43,037 bases of DNA from Gammaproteobacteria bacterium (GTDB lineage Bacteria > Actinomycetota > Acidimicrobiia > Spongiisociales > UBA4744). Positions 8,663 through 17,837 of this stretch are shown here, one piece after another. The notes under the pieces were generated by a model. That model was not told the DNA's origin and ran no database searches. It saw nothing but the letters and a program-made list of their open reading frames with translations. Position 1 is the stretch's first letter; every line of letters starts with the position of its first letter. The position numbers and the translations under genes are program-made. The stretch covers positions 1 through 43,037 of the forward strand of contig JAACED010000015.1 of NCBI GenBank assembly GCA_011682695.1, given 5' to 3'.

Positions 8663-9911
8663 CGAGCACTCCTTCCATGTAGTCCTTCTTGGTCGAGGCT
8701 ACCAACACGTCCACCACTCGGCCGACGAGACTCGCAGCGCCTTGGAACGTCACCCGCGCGTACGTGTCGGTGTATCCGCTCAAGCCGGCCGTTCCGGTCG
8801 TTTCTGCCGGTACGGCCTTCTCGACGAGCACTTGCACGGTCTGGCCGTGGTGAGCCGCGAGCCAACGCCGTCGGATGTCGGCGCCGACCGCCCGTAGGGT
8901 GCGGGATCGTTCTTGCTTGATCGAAGCGTCGAGCTGGTGGGGGTCGTCCGCTGCAGGCGTCCCCACTCTCGGCGAGAAGCGGAACACGTGCAGTTTTTCG
9001 AACCCCACGGCTTTGACGACCTGAAGGGTCCTGGAGAAGGCCGCATCATCCTCGCCAGGAAACGCGACCATCACGTCGGTGGTGAGTGCCACACCCTGTA
9101 TTCGCGAACGCGCCGTTTCCACAACCTCCAGAAGACGATCCAGCGTTCCTGGCCGCCGCATCACCTGCCACAGGTTTGGATCCCCCGTCTGCAAGGGGAT
9201 ATGGATGTGTCGGCAGAGCTTCGGCTCCGTTGCGATCATGTCGAGCAGGACATCGTCCACCTGTGATGCCTCAATGGAGGAGAGACGAATCCGCTCCAGT
9301 CCGGTGAGTTCGGCGAGGTCGCCGAGAAGCGACCCCAGCGCTCCCGGCCTGCCGACGTCATGCCCATACTTGCCCAGATGCACACCCGTCACAGTCAGTT
9401 CCCGAACTCCCAAGTCCACCAGCCTGCGAGCGCGTGACAGGATTTCGTCACGGTCCGTGCTGTGCAGCGTCCCCCTGGTCCGGGGAACGATGCAGAACGT
9501 GCAGCGTTCATCGCATCCGGTCTGTACCTTGAGGTTCCTGCGCGGGCTCGGAAAGAGGACGGGAACGGGCACACCGGCACCGATGTACTCGGCGACACGG
9601 CCTGCGAGGCCGTCTTTGATCGGCAGAACCGCATCAACCCCCTCCATGGCGGCAACATCCGTCGACTGGGCGACCGCGTAGCAGCCGGTGACGACCACGG
9701 TGGCGTCCGGGAACTCTCGAACCGAACGTCGGATCAACTTGCGGGATGCGGACGACGCCTCCGAGGTGACCGCGCAGGTGTTGACCACGACGACGTCCGG
9801 CGCCGAGCCCCCGGTGCCGATACCGCGGTCTGCCAGAGCGAGAAGGATCTGGTCACTCTCCGCCTGGTTGAGCCGACACCCGAGCGTCCTGAGCACGCCA
9901 GTTCGTCCCAT
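8631..9911 (-). CDS. mtaB: tRNA (N6-threonylcarbamoyladenosine(37)-C2)-methylthiotransferase MtaB
   Basis: 426-residue radical-SAM methylthiotransferase. The N-terminal iron-sulfur domain has Cys12 (TLGCRLNQAESD), Cys46 (NTCAVTS) and Cys77 (TGCYAV). The radical-SAM cluster is CDERCTFC at 133-140, and a TRAM-like C-terminus follows. TLGCRLNQAES favours MtaB, which converts t6A37 to ms2t6A37 in tRNAs reading ANN codons, over MiaB or RimO. ATG 9911 is preferred over an in-frame GTG at 9965 because the conserved domain begins there and the extra residues would come from repeat-like sequence. There is no Shine-Dalgarno; TACCCT lies nine bases upstream, so the mRNA may be leaderless. Confidence 0.9.
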   Translation of the reverse strand: MGRTGVLRTLGCRLNQAESDQILLALADRGIGTGGSAPDVVVVNTCAVTSEASSASRKLIRRSVREFPDATVVVTGCYAVAQSTDVAAMEGVDAVLPIKDGLAGRVAEYIGAGVPVPVLFPSPRRNLKVQTGCDERCTFCIVPRTRGTLHSTDRDEILSRARRLVDLGVRELTVTGVHLGKYGHDVGRPGALGSLLGDLAELTGLERIRLSSIEASQVDDVLLDMIATEPKLCRHIHIPLQTGDPNLWQVMRRPGTLDRLLEVVETARSRIQGVALTTDVMVAFPGEDDAAFSRTLQVVKAVGFEKLHVFRFSPRVGTPAADDPHQLDASIKQERSRTLRAVGADIRRRWLAAHHGQTVQVLVEKAVPAETTGTAGLSGYTDTYARVTFQGAASLVGRVVDVLVASTKKDYMEGVLVEGLPFLQDR

Positions 9912-10051
9912 GAGGTGGCGAGGGTACTCGCGTAGCTCGCTTCGCGAGCGTACGCGGTATTTCACATTTCGTGTCGCGGCCGTATGTGTGCCCGCTGTCG
10001 TAGGGCGAACGTCGCGGCTCTTGCCGACTGCTGGATGCCGGCCGCTGAAAA

Positions 10052-10079
10052 CCGGCAGCCGGCAGCCGGAAGCCGGCGG
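10052..10079. repeat. Degenerate 7-bp-period array (CCGGCAG type)
   Basis: Four consecutive heptads: CCGGCAG, CCGGCAG, CCGGAAG, CCGGCGG. The array ends on the base before the stop codon (10080-10082) of the bldD-like gene on the minus strand, so it lies exactly at that gene's 3' end, in the 168-bp gap before mtaB. The rest of this gap holds a palindrome-rich stretch around 9926-9955 that resembles the one after rpsT. Confidence 0.75.
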
Positions 10080-10556
10080 CTAGACCGAATCCCCCAGCCC
10101 GAGTTCGGCGAGGACGCGTGCTACCCCGTCTTCGGTCTCTTCGAGAAGCCCGGCGAGGATCTGAAGGTCGCTGCGACGCAGCGTCAGGACCCGCCCGTTG
10201 AAGTCCTGGCGCATCAATTGAATGGTACGAAGGAAACGATCGACGATGTCCCCGGTCTGTCCGTCCGAGCGTTCGACCTTCTCCAGGTCGATCGTGATGC
10301 CCCCGCTGCTCCACGATGTCGCTCCGGTTCGCTCCGCCTCCGGTAGGAGTTGTTCGATGGGAACGCCGTAGACGGCCGCCAGTCGGTGCATACGCGGAAG
10401 CGACAGACTCCGCTCACCGCGCTCGTAGGCGCCGAGAACGGATGCTTTGAACTCGAATGCAGACATCTCTTCGACATCCTGAAGGGAAAGCCTCTTCTGG
10501 CGACGAATCGCCCTCAGCCTTCGACCAACAGACTGGTTGTACGTCGCCTCCGTCAT
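10080..10556 (-). CDS. bldD: BldD-like transcriptional regulator with putative c-di-GMP binding motif
   Basis: 158-residue regulator. Residues about 8-72 form an XRE-type helix-turn-helix (RRLRAIRRQKRLSLQDVEE ... VLGAYERGERSLSLPRM). The C-terminal domain has RQD at 116-118, eight residues, then RRSD at 127-130. Streptomyces BldD has RGD-X8-RQDD at almost the same positions, as I recall, and those residues bind tetrameric c-di-GMP, so this is a likely orthologue with two changed positions. ATG 10556 has GGAGGGAG eight bases upstream and is preferred over 10598. A near-consensus BldD box lies 35 bp before it, suggesting autorepression. In Streptomyces BldD represses sporulation genes; the targets here are unknown. 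Confidence 0.82.
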   Translation of the reverse strand: MTEATYNQSVGRRLRAIRRQKRLSLQDVEEMSAFEFKASVLGAYERGERSLSLPRMHRLAAVYGVPIEQLLPEAERTGATSWSSGGITIDLEKVERSDGQTGDIVDRFLRTIQLMRQDFNGRVLTLRRSDLQILAGLLEETEDGVARVLAELGLGDSV

Positions 10557-10590
10557 CAGCCCGACTCCCTCCGTGCGACACCCCGAAGCG

Positions 10591-10603
10591 TCACTCACAG
10601 TGA
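10591..10603. promoter_or_regulatory. Putative BldD box upstream of the bldD-like gene
   Basis: TCACTCACAGTGA matches 8 of the 9 fixed positions of the BldD operator as I remember it (TNACNCWGNGTNA); only the eighth base differs. It lies between the rsmE stop (10608) and the bldD-like start (10556), where an autoregulatory site would be expected. The consensus is recalled, not computed here. Confidence 0.5.
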
Positions 10604-10607
10604 TACT

Positions 10608-11285
10608 CTACCTGGAGGAGGCGCTCTTGTCACCCCTCTGCGTGGTGTTTCCTCGGAGAAGCACTGCGCCGACAATGGCCGCCGTTTCGACTCTCAAGAT
10701 CCGGTCACCGAGACTGACCGGAGACCCAGGAACCTCCCCGGCAGCGAACCCCCCTTCGGGCCCGATCAACAGGGTCACGTCGCTCTGAGCAGACACAATC
10801 GGGGCACCGCCGGGATCTGCCACGAGGAGTCTGCCCTCCAAGTCTTCGGCGTCGAAGAGGCCGTCCCGGACCTCCATCAGCCAAGCTCCCCGGCTCTGTT
10901 CGAGAGCAGACCGGGCCCACGAGTGAACCTTGTCCGCTCGGGGCACTCGGGTATTCCCGTGCACGGTGCGAAGCCAGACCAGTCGTTCGATACCCAGCTC
11001 GCCGAGCTTCTCGACCAGGAATCTCGTCCGCTCGCTCGAACGCGGTGGTGCAACGGCGATGGCGACCGCGGCAACCGGAGGGGTGACGCAGACCTCGTCG
11101 CCTCTCTGGACCATGCCGCTCGAGAGGGTCCCCTCACCGGTCCTTCCCCTCCCGTCGGTGTAGGAGACCGTTGCCCCATCCGTGAGCCGCAGCACGTCGT
11201 ACAGGTGGTGCTGCACCGCTTCGGACATCGGAACCGCCGAGCCGCCCCACGGTGGCTCCAAGTACAGGTGCGGCACGTGTCGCAT
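10608..11285 (-). CDS. rsmE: 16S rRNA (uracil1498-N3)-methyltransferase RsmE
   Basis: 225-residue SPOUT methyltransferase. An N-terminal PUA-like domain (MRHVPHLYLE ...) precedes the knotted SAM-binding domain with LLIGPEGGF at 173-180 and the ending LGDRILRVETA at 192-202, both diagnostic for RsmE. It methylates U1498 of 16S rRNA in the 30S subunit. Three possible starts stand in a row (TTG 11291, GTG 11288, ATG 11285); the ATG shares one base with the dnaJ stop (TGATG), so coupled translation with dnaJ is likely. dnaJ-rsmE adjacency is common in bacteria. Confidence 0.93.
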   Translation of the reverse strand: MRHVPHLYLEPPWGGSAVPMSEAVQHHLYDVLRLTDGATVSYTDGRGRTGEGTLSSGMVQRGDEVCVTPPVAAVAIAVAPPRSSERTRFLVEKLGELGIERLVWLRTVHGNTRVPRADKVHSWARSALEQSRGAWLMEVRDGLFDAEDLEGRLLVADPGGAPIVSAQSDVTLLIGPEGGFAAGEVPGSPVSLGDRILRVETAAIVGAVLLRGNTTQRGDKSASSR

Positions 11286-12355
11286 CACCAAAAGCGTCGC
11301 TTGGCGCGGACCGTATCCCCACGAAGCTCCGCGAATTCCCGGAGCGCATGCTCTTCCTCTTTGGAGAGACGCTCCGGAACGACGACCTCGACCACGACGT
11401 TGAGGTTGCCTCGTCCCCGTCTTCCCAACCGCCCCATCCCCTCGCCGGGAATCGGGATCGTCTGCCCTGGCTGTGTTCCCGGTGGAATCGTCAGGTTCAT
11501 CGATTCGCCTTCGATGAGCGGGATCGACACCTCGGTACCGAGCGCAGCCTGCGCGATGTCGATAGGAACGACATAGATGAGATCGTCGCCATCTCTGACG
11601 AACCTTTGGTCGGGCTGGACCCGGATCTCAACGTAGAGGTCACCCGCCTGAGCGCCACGAGGAGCCGCTTCACCGCGTCCCGCCAGCCGCAGTCGAGTCC
11701 CGGTCGACACCCCCTGGGGAATCTCGACACTCACGGTGCGTTCCTCCCGCACGACTCCCTGACCTCCACACCTATCACACGGCTCGGACACGAGACGACC
11801 GCCGCCCTGGCAGAGGCTGCAGGTCGTCAGCGTCATCATCTGACCGAAGATGGAACGTCTGGCAACCTGCATCGAGCCCGTGCCGCCGCACTGGCGGCAG
11901 GTCTCCACCGACGACCCGGGAGCGGCGCCGGACCCGGCACACTGCCGACACTCCGACAGCGCACGAAACTTCAGCTCCGATGTCGTCCCGAAGGCGGCAT
12001 CGGCCAGGCTGACGCGCGCCTCTACGGCGACGTCCCTGCCTCGGGCCGGTCTGCGTTGTCCTCCAAAGCCGAAGGGGCCACCGGTCCCAAAGACCGATCG
12101 GAGCAGATCGTCGAACCCTCCCATCAGCAAGTCGCCGAGGTCGACCGTTTCTCCGTGGTCGAACGCCCGGCGTCGACCCGGATCGGACAGCACTTCGTAC
12201 GCTTCGGCCACCTCACGAAAGTGGGCGTCGGCACTCGGATCGCCCGGATTGGCGTCGGGATGCGTCTCCCTGGCCAGGCGCCGGAATGCTCTCTTGATCT
12301 CGTCCTGGTCGGCGTCCTGGGAAACACCCAGGATGGAGTAGTAGTCCTTACGCAT
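11285..12355 (-). CDS. dnaJ: Chaperone protein DnaJ
   Basis: 356-residue class I Hsp40. The J domain has HPD at 32-34, then a short Gly/Phe stretch (about 78-105), then the zinc finger with four CxxCxGxG-type repeats at Cys136/139, 153/156, 179/182 and 193/196, then the C-terminal substrate-binding domains. It stimulates DnaK ATP hydrolysis and delivers clients. It follows hrcA by 30 bp, so it should be under the CIRCE/HrcA control seen upstream. No DnaK or GrpE gene is in the window. In Actinobacteria the hrcA-linked copy is usually called DnaJ2. Confidence 0.95.
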   Translation of the reverse strand: MRKDYYSILGVSQDADQDEIKRAFRRLARETHPDANPGDPSADAHFREVAEAYEVLSDPGRRRAFDHGETVDLGDLLMGGFDDLLRSVFGTGGPFGFGGQRRPARGRDVAVEARVSLADAAFGTTSELKFRALSECRQCAGSGAAPGSSVETCRQCGGTGSMQVARRSIFGQMMTLTTCSLCQGGGRLVSEPCDRCGGQGVVREERTVSVEIPQGVSTGTRLRLAGRGEAAPRGAQAGDLYVEIRVQPDQRFVRDGDDLIYVVPIDIAQAALGTEVSIPLIEGESMNLTIPPGTQPGQTIPIPGEGMGRLGRRGRGNLNVVVEVVVPERLSKEEEHALREFAELRGDTVRAKRRFW

Positions 12356-12385
12356 GGAATTCTCAGTGCAGTGATCCGATGTTGT

Positions 12386-13384
12386 TCACGAGGAGCCCAG
12401 ACTCTCCTCGAGTGTCTCGCCGACTTCTTCCACGGCGGAGATCGCCCGACGATAGTCCATACGCATTGGTCCGAGAACTCCAACACTGCCCTCACCGGAT
12501 TCACCGAGCTTGAACGTCGTCGAGACCACGGCGAGGTTCAGGTCATCGCCGATATCGAGCTCATCACCGATCTGGATGCCGGTGCCTCTCTTCGACAAGA
12601 TCGAGAGCACCATCGCTTCACGCTCGAGCAGTTCGAGGATGCTGCGAACCGCCACCAGGTCCTCCCACACATCTGTCATCTGCGCGGTTCCGGAGATGTA
12701 GATCTCTCTTGATCCACGCTCGATCCTTCCGACAGCACTCATTACCTCGCGGACCAATCCGGCAACGGGGCCTGGCAGGTGCAACGACTGCTCAACACCT
12801 TCCGCAAGTGCCTCATCGACAGACCCGCGCTCGAACACGTCGCCCAGGGCCCGCTCGGCCGCGGTCACTTCACGCGGATCGACAGGCTTCTCGAGCCTGA
12901 TCAATTCCTGGGTCACACGGCCCCGATTGGAAACGAGCACGAGCAACAGCACCTGAGGAGCGAGCGGCACCAAGTGAACGCCGCAAACACGCTCCATGGC
13001 GACACCGGGACCGGCCACAATCGCCGGGTAGTGCGTGATATCGCTGAGAAGTTCCGTCGTGGACTTGAGCAGGTCCGAGAGACCCTGATGAAACGACGAG
13101 AAGAAGGACTGGATCCTGAGCCGAGTCTGTGAGCGAAGGCGCACTGGCGCACAGTGGTCCACGTAGTAGCGGTACCCCTTGCCCGTCGGGGCGCGTCCGG
13201 CAGACGTGTGTGGCTGGACGACGAAACCATCCGATTCGAGCGCGGACAGATCATTGCGAATCGTCGCCGAAGAGACGTTCAAACCGGACAGGTCGAGCAC
13301 GGCCTTCGATGACACCGGTTCGCCGGTGCGAATGTACTCCTCGACGAGCGCCCGCAAGACCTGGGACTTCCGCTCGCTGAGCAT
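12386..13384 (-). CDS. hrcA: Heat-inducible transcription repressor HrcA
   Basis: 332-residue repressor. The N-terminal winged helix (MLSERKSQVLRALVEEYIRTGEPVSSKAV, then SSATIRNDLSALESDGFV and HTSAGRAPTGKGYRYYVD) is the HrcA signature. HrcA binds CIRCE operators and is kept active by GroEL. The start at 13384 lacks a Shine-Dalgarno. TAACCT lies six bases upstream, so the transcript may be leaderless. A CIRCE element is centred about 23 bp upstream, implying autoregulation of hrcA-dnaJ-rsmE. Confidence 0.95.
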   Translation of the reverse strand: MLSERKSQVLRALVEEYIRTGEPVSSKAVLDLSGLNVSSATIRNDLSALESDGFVVQPHTSAGRAPTGKGYRYYVDHCAPVRLRSQTRLRIQSFFSSFHQGLSDLLKSTTELLSDITHYPAIVAGPGVAMERVCGVHLVPLAPQVLLLVLVSNRGRVTQELIRLEKPVDPREVTAAERALGDVFERGSVDEALAEGVEQSLHLPGPVAGLVREVMSAVGRIERGSREIYISGTAQMTDVWEDLVAVRSILELLEREAMVLSILSKRGTGIQIGDELDIGDDLNLAVVSTTFKLGESGEGSVGVLGPMRMDYRRAISAVEEVGETLEESLGSS

Positions 13385-13393
13385 ACTGATAGG

Positions 13394-13420
13394 TTAGCAG
13401 TCGCACCCCGCGAGTGCTAA
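13394..13420. promoter_or_regulatory. CIRCE operator (HrcA binding site), overlapping the hemW 3' end
   Basis: On the plus strand the arms are TTAGCAGTC (13394-13402) and GAGTGCTAA (13412-13420) with a 9-bp spacer; this is one base away from the perfect TTAGCACTC-N9-GAGTGCTAA. It starts 10 bp upstream of hrcA. It also encodes the last eight residues (LALAGCDC) and the stop codon of hemW. HrcA would block a promoter whose -35 and spacer it covers. Confidence 0.93.
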
Positions 13421-14563
13421 AACCGCTCTACTCACCTCATCGGTCAGCAGGGGGCGACGAACACGAATCCGGCTGCCCTGCCGCTCGATCACACCGGCAT
13501 GCTGCAGACGAGTCCCCCACACGGATTCGAGGAGACGAACACCGCCGTGACCAGCCTCGACCCCGGCGGTCCTACGAAGTCCGAGGAAAAGGCGTTCCTG
13601 CTCGCGTCCCCAGGAGTCGAGCCGCTCAACGCTCTGCACAGGTCGGATCCCGGCTTCGACCCGGTTCAGGTAGGCGTCGATCCGATGAACGTTGCGGGCA
13701 CGCTCACCGTTGCGATGGCCATGGGCGCCGGCCCCGAAAGCCAAGTAGTCGCCTTGTGCCCAGGTGACCAGGTTGTAGACACATGTGTGCCCCGGCCGCG
13801 CGTAGTTGGAGACCTCGTAGCGCACCAGGCCTGCCGCCGCGGCCGCCTCTTCGAGGGCCTCGTACTCGTCGGCTTGCAGGTCGGCGTCAGGCGCCGGTGC
13901 TCCGGCTGCGACAGCCCGGCTGAGTGCAGTCCCCCGCTCGACCGTCAACCCGTACGCGGACAAGTGGTCAGGAATCAGCGAGAGAGCCCGTGCAACCCCA
14001 CTGACCCAGTCCGCCTCACTCTCACCGGGCGTCCCGAAGATGAGGTCGACGTTGACCGAAAAGCCTGCCAGTCGGGCGGTGCTCACCGCCACCTCAGCCT
14101 GTTCGGGAGTGTGCGTCCGACCCAGGGTCTTCAACACTTCACCATCGAAGCTCTGGACGCCGAACGAAACACGCGTGAATCCGGCTTCGCGAAGGCCGGC
14201 TTCCACTACGGGGGTCCAGTCTTCGGGATTCGCCTCGAGGCTGATCTCGGCACCGGGAACGATCCCAAATCGCCGATCCAAGGCATCGACGATGCCCGCA
14301 AGGAGCACGGGCGGCACGCGTGACGGGGTCCCACCACCCACATAGACCGCATCGAGTCGCTTCCACGCCGGCTCCATCTCTATCTCGGAAATGACGGCCG
14401 AGATGTAACGCTCGATCAGATCGTCCCTGCCGGCGACCACGTTGAAATCACAGTAGGGACAAAGACGGGCACAGAAAGGAACATGCACATACGCTGCCGC
14501 CAGCGAGGATGCGGCATCGGCCAGCACAGGGGAATCCGGACGCAGCGGCTCGTCAATCGTCAT
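13394..14563 (-). CDS. hemW: Heme chaperone HemW (radical SAM, coproporphyrinogen III oxidase-like)
   Basis: 389-residue radical-SAM protein with [16 protein letters not shown] near 25-40, its CxxxCxxC cluster at Cys31, 35 and 38. CDF after the third cysteine and the short length separate HemW from the true oxygen-independent coproporphyrinogen oxidase HemN. HemW is thought to bind heme and hand it to acceptor proteins. ATG 14563 is used: it overlaps the lepA stop by 11 bp, while the longer reading frame up to 14683 would run far into lepA. Its last codons form the CIRCE operator for hrcA. Confidence 0.9.
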   Translation of the reverse strand: MTIDEPLRPDSPVLADAASSLAAAYVHVPFCARLCPYCDFNVVAGRDDLIERYISAVISEIEMEPAWKRLDAVYVGGGTPSRVPPVLLAGIVDALDRRFGIVPGAEISLEANPEDWTPVVEAGLREAGFTRVSFGVQSFDGEVLKTLGRTHTPEQAEVAVSTARLAGFSVNVDLIFGTPGESEADWVSGVARALSLIPDHLSAYGLTVERGTALSRAVAAGAPAPDADLQADEYEALEEAAAAAGLVRYEVSNYARPGHTCVYNLVTWAQGDYLAFGAGAHGHRNGERARNVHRIDAYLNRVEAGIRPVQSVERLDSWGREQERLFLGLRRTAGVEAGHGGVRLLESVWGTRLQHAGVIERQGSRIRVRRPLLTDEVSRAVLALAGCDC

Positions 14564-16340
14564 CGTCGAGCCGCAGGGCGGAGATGAACGCCTCCGGGGG
14601 AACTTCGACACTGCCGACCATCTTGAGCCGCTTCTTGCCCTCCTTCTGGCGTTCGAGGAGCTTTCGCTTGCGGGTGACATCACCGCCGTAGCACTTGGCG
14701 ATCACGTCCTTACGCTTCGCCTTCACGGTCTCACGAGCGATGATCTTGCTTCCGATGGCAGCCTGGATCGGAACATCGAAGAGCTGCCGGGGAATCAGCG
14801 TTCGAAGCCGGGCAACCATCCGGCGTCCGTAGCGGTAACCCTCATCCTTGTGAACAATGGCCGAGAACGCGTCGACCTTTTGGCCGTTGAGGAGGATATC
14901 GACCTTGACGAGCGCGGCGGTACGGTATCCGGCCGGCTCGTAGTCGAGAGATGCATACCCTCGAGTGCGCGACTTGAGTGCATCGAAGAAGTCGAACACC
15001 ACCTCTGCAAGCGGGATCGCGTAGGTGAGTTCGACTCGCTCCGGCGTGAGATAGTGCATGTGCTGCATGATTCCCCTGCGGCTCTGAGCGAGATCCATGA
15101 CCGTACCGACATACTCGGTGGGGACCACGACCAGGGCATTGATCACCGGCTCGTCGAGGTGATCGATGCGTCCAGGATCGGGCAGGTCGGCTGGAGACCG
15201 GATCTCGACCGTGGAGCCGTCGACGAGGTGAACCCGATATGCGACCGATGGGGACGTTGCCACCAGATCGAGCCCATATTCACGTTCCAGGCGCTCGCGA
15301 ACGATCTCCATATGGAGCAATCCGAGGAACCCGCAGCGGAAGCCAAACCCCAGCGCCCTCGAGGTCTCCGGTTCATACACCAACGCGGCGTCATTCAGCC
15401 GCAGCTTGTCGAGCGCCTCGCGGAGACGTTCGAAGTCTTCCCCGTCGGAGGGGAACAAGCCGGAGAACACCATCGGTTTGGGCTCCGCATAGCCGGGAAG
15501 CGGCTCGGTCTTCGCATCGAGTGTTACCGTGTCGCCGACCCGGATGCGACCGATGTCCTTGACGCCGGTGATCAGGTACCCGACCTCCCCGGCGCGCAGT
15601 TCCAACACCGGTTCGGCTCGCGGCGTAAGCACGCCGACTTCTGCAACCGCGTGACGTTCGTGGGTCGCGGTGAACATGACGCTCTCACCTTCACTCAACT
15701 CCCCGTCGACGACCCGGATGTAACACACGACTCCCCGATACGCGTCGTAGTAGGAATCGAACACGAGTGCCCGCAACGAAGCGTCCGCGTCGCCCATGGG
15801 CGGCGGTATCTCCTCCACGATCCTCTCCAGGAGTTCATCGATACCCTCACCGGTCTTGGACGAGACCCGCAAGATGTGAGCCGGATCGACCCCCAACAGC
15901 GAGACGATCTCCCCCGCCACCCGGTCTGGATCCGCGGCCGGTAGATCGATCTTGTTGATGACAGGGATGATTTCGAGGCCTGCGTTGATGGCCAGGTAGG
16001 CATTGGCAAGCGTTTGCGCCTGCACCCCCTGGGCGGCGTCGACGAGGAGCACGGCTCCCTCACACGCCGCCAACGAACGGGAGACTTCGTAGTTGAAATC
16101 GACGTGACCCGGAGTATCGATCAGATTCAGCGTATAGGTCTGACCGTTCGGGTGTTCATATCGAAGCCGGACCGCCTGTGCTTTGATCGTGATCCCGCGC
16201 TCTCGCTCCAAGTCCATCGAATCGAGCACTTGGTCCCGCATGTCGCGCGCGCTCATCGCCCCCGTTCGTTCGAGAAAACGATCGGCGAGCGTCGACTTGC
16301 CATGGTCGATGTGCGCGATGATGCTGAAGTTGCGTATCAC
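14553..16340 (-). CDS. lepA: Elongation factor 4 (LepA), ribosome-associated GTPase
   Basis: 595-residue translational GTPase. G1 AHIDHGKST is at 9-17, G3 DTPGH at 75-79 and G4 NKID at 129-132; the C-terminal LepA domain ends in the basic stretch [18 protein letters not shown]. It binds the ribosome and affects 30S assembly or back-translocation. The start is GTG at 16340, giving [15 protein letters not shown], the conserved beginning. It is divergent from rpsT across a 98-bp gap and is the first gene of the run to hemW and hrcA. Confidence 0.97.
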   Translation of the reverse strand: MIRNFSIIAHIDHGKSTLADRFLERTGAMSARDMRDQVLDSMDLERERGITIKAQAVRLRYEHPNGQTYTLNLIDTPGHVDFNYEVSRSLAACEGAVLLVDAAQGVQAQTLANAYLAINAGLEIIPVINKIDLPAADPDRVAGEIVSLLGVDPAHILRVSSKTGEGIDELLERIVEEIPPPMGDADASLRALVFDSYYDAYRGVVCYIRVVDGELSEGESVMFTATHERHAVAEVGVLTPRAEPVLELRAGEVGYLITGVKDIGRIRVGDTVTLDAKTEPLPGYAEPKPMVFSGLFPSDGEDFERLREALDKLRLNDAALVYEPETSRALGFGFRCGFLGLLHMEIVRERLEREYGLDLVATSPSVAYRVHLVDGSTVEIRSPADLPDPGRIDHLDEPVINALVVVPTEYVGTVMDLAQSRRGIMQHMHYLTPERVELTYAIPLAEVVFDFFDALKSRTRGYASLDYEPAGYRTAALVKVDILLNGQKVDAFSAIVHKDEGYRYGRRMVARLRTLIPRQLFDVPIQAAIGSKIIARETVKAKRKDVIAKCYGGDVTRKRKLLERQKEGKKRLKMVGSVEVPPEAFISALRLDDDD

Positions 16341-16352
16341 GAGAACGCTGCA

Positions 16353-16381
16353 TTGTACCGGTGCACCTGCGCTGCTAGGCT
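16353..16381 (+). promoter_or_regulatory. Putative sigma-70-type promoter for rpsT
   Basis: TTGTAC (16353-16358), a 17-bp spacer, and TAGGCT (16376-16381), about 57 bp before the rpsT ATG. Both hexamers keep the most conserved bases and the spacing is ideal. On the other strand TACAAT, the reverse complement of 16352-16357, lies 11 bases before the lepA GTG and could be the lepA -10, so the two promoters may overlap. Confidence 0.4.
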
Positions 16382-16438
16382 CCCCTCGCTCGACGGAGCA
16401 GCTCTGCCCGTCACTGTCCTCAACACGAAGATTTACGC

Positions 16439-16708
16439 ATGGCCAACATCAAATCACAGATCAAACGAAATCGTCAGAACGAGAAGCGCCGTGTCGCCAA
16501 CAAGGCAATGCGTTCCGAGCTGAAGACTCGTGCGAAGCTGGCGGAGGCCGCAGCCGCAACCGGTGACGCGGCGGCTGCCGAAGAGGCACTCCTCAACGCC
16601 CAGAAGCGTATCGACATGGCTGCGACAAGAGGCCTGATCCACAAGAACACGGCCGCTCGCAGAAAGTCACGACTCGTCAAGCGAGTCAGAAGCCTGCTGG
16701 AAGGCTGA
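16439..16708 (+). CDS. rpsT: 30S ribosomal protein S20
   Basis: 89-residue basic, helical protein beginning [25 protein letters not shown] and ending in a Lys/Arg-rich segment, typical of S20, which binds the 5' domain of 16S rRNA early in 30S assembly. It is the only plus-strand gene in the first 19 kb and is divergent from lepA. The upstream leader of about 50 nt could carry autoregulatory structure, as in other bacteria, but I see no specific element. The ATG has only a weak GAAG upstream. Confidence 0.96.
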   Translation: MANIKSQIKRNRQNEKRRVANKAMRSELKTRAKLAEAAAATGDAAAAEEALLNAQKRIDMAATRGLIHKNTAARRKSRLVKRVRSLLEG

Positions 16709-16738
16709 GCCGAGCTCGCAAGCTCGCTTCGCTCGCTC

Positions 16739-16759
16739 TACCTGGTACTCGGTACCGCG
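16739..16759. repeat. Short degenerate 7-bp-period array after rpsT
   Basis: Three heptads: TACCTGG, TACTCGG, TACCGCG. They stand between the convergent 3' ends of rpsT and holA and are preceded by a palindrome-rich AGCTCGC/GCTCGCT stretch (about 16712-16738). The set resembles the reverse complement of the array at 8270-8304. Confidence 0.6.
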
Positions 16760-16841
16760 ACGTAGCATCGACGCAAGACCGCGGGGCGGGTATGAGGGCT
16801 CGGGTGGGCAGGGCACAGTCGTACATTGCGCGGTCGCCCGG

Positions 16842-17837
16842 TCAAGCCCTTCGCGGTCCTCCATACCAACGGCAGAGCGCGACGGTCAACCGTTCCAACG
16901 TGAGCTGATGTGTCTCCGCAGGACTCGTCTTCAGGATCCTGTCTGCACGTGCGAGCGCACCGAGGGCTCGTTGCAGAGCCGAATCAGAACTCTTCGAACG
17001 CCCCTGCCAGGCCTTTCTGACCGGAAACGATGACGATGGTTGGCCAAGCCACTCTGCGAGTGTCTCGAGGTTCGGCGCAGATGCTGCCATGGAACGACGG
17101 CGGAGGTCGTTCTCGAGGAATCCGAGGAGCTGCAGCGGATGCCCGTGTACGAGAAAGTCGGACAGCCGGCGCAAAGCCTGACCGACGTCTCCAGCGGAGA
17201 CGGCATCGGCGTAGTGCCAGATCGGTTCGTCCGGACGGTTGGCGAATCTGACGTTCACGTCGTCGATGGTGACCTCGTCCAGGCCCGTGAGCTGATCGAG
17301 TGCTTGAGCCATGGAAGCCACATCGGAGCCGAATTTCCTGAGCAGCGCTGCCACTGCATCGGGACGGACCCGCAAGTTTCGGCTCTTGATCTGGGCGAAG
17401 AGCCAGTCGTTCGCGTCCTGTTCCCGGATCTTCTTGACGGTGATGACCTCGCCGTCGGCTTTCACCTTCTTCGCCACCGAACTCGGGAGACTTCCTGCCG
17501 CCACAAAGACGACCAGCACCGCCTCCGGATCCATCCGGTCCAGTAACTCTGTGACGACTTCGGCTTCTGTCCTCTGCAGAGACTGCGCGTCGACGACTTC
17601 GACGCCGAGTCGGTCGCCGAACAACGATCCGGACTGCAACGCCGGGACGATCGGCTCGACTCCGGCACGGAGCACTCCCCCCTCACCGACCTCCTCGGCA
17701 CCTCGCGCCGGAACGTCGATACGTACGGTATCCGAGACACCGGCCTGCTCAAAGAGGCGACGGGAGCGTTCGAGCATTTGCTGACGCTCACCGGGCGCCG
17801 CGCCGGAAGGGCCTTGTACGGCGATGATCGCTTTCAC
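16842..17837 (-). CDS. holA: DNA polymerase III delta subunit (HolA)
   Basis: 331-residue clamp-loader subunit. QSGSLFGDRLGVEVVDAQSL near 68-87 and the C-terminal ETHQLTLERLTVALCRWYG are typical of HolA, which opens the beta clamp. As usual for delta there is no functional Walker motif. The start is GTG at 17837, overlapping the upstream DHPS-like stop by four bases (GTGA). holA is convergent with rpsT, an order kept in many bacteria (comEC-holA-rpsT), but here other genes separate it from comEC. Confidence 0.9.
   Translation of the reverse strand: MKAIIAVQGPSGAAPGERQQMLERSRRLFEQAGVSDTVRIDVPARGAEEVGEGGVLRAGVEPIVPALQSGSLFGDRLGVEVVDAQSLQRTEAEVVTELLDRMDPEAVLVVFVAAGSLPSSVAKKVKADGEVITVKKIREQDANDWLFAQIKSRNLRVRPDAVAALLRKFGSDVASMAQALDQLTGLDEVTIDDVNVRFANRPDEPIWHYADAVSAGDVGQALRRLSDFLVHGHPLQLLGFLENDLRRRSMAASAPNLETLAEWLGQPSSSFPVRKAWQGRSKSSDSALQRALGALARADRILKTSPAETHQLTLERLTVALCRWYGGPRRA

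Noticed and set aside
11252-12712. A 486-codon plus-strand frame
   Set aside because: Antisense to dnaJ and hrcA with no domain.
13394-14683. Longer hemW start at 14683
   Set aside because: It would overlap lepA by 131 bp and the added residues are a shadow of the lepA basic C-terminus; ATG 14563 precedes the conserved domain.
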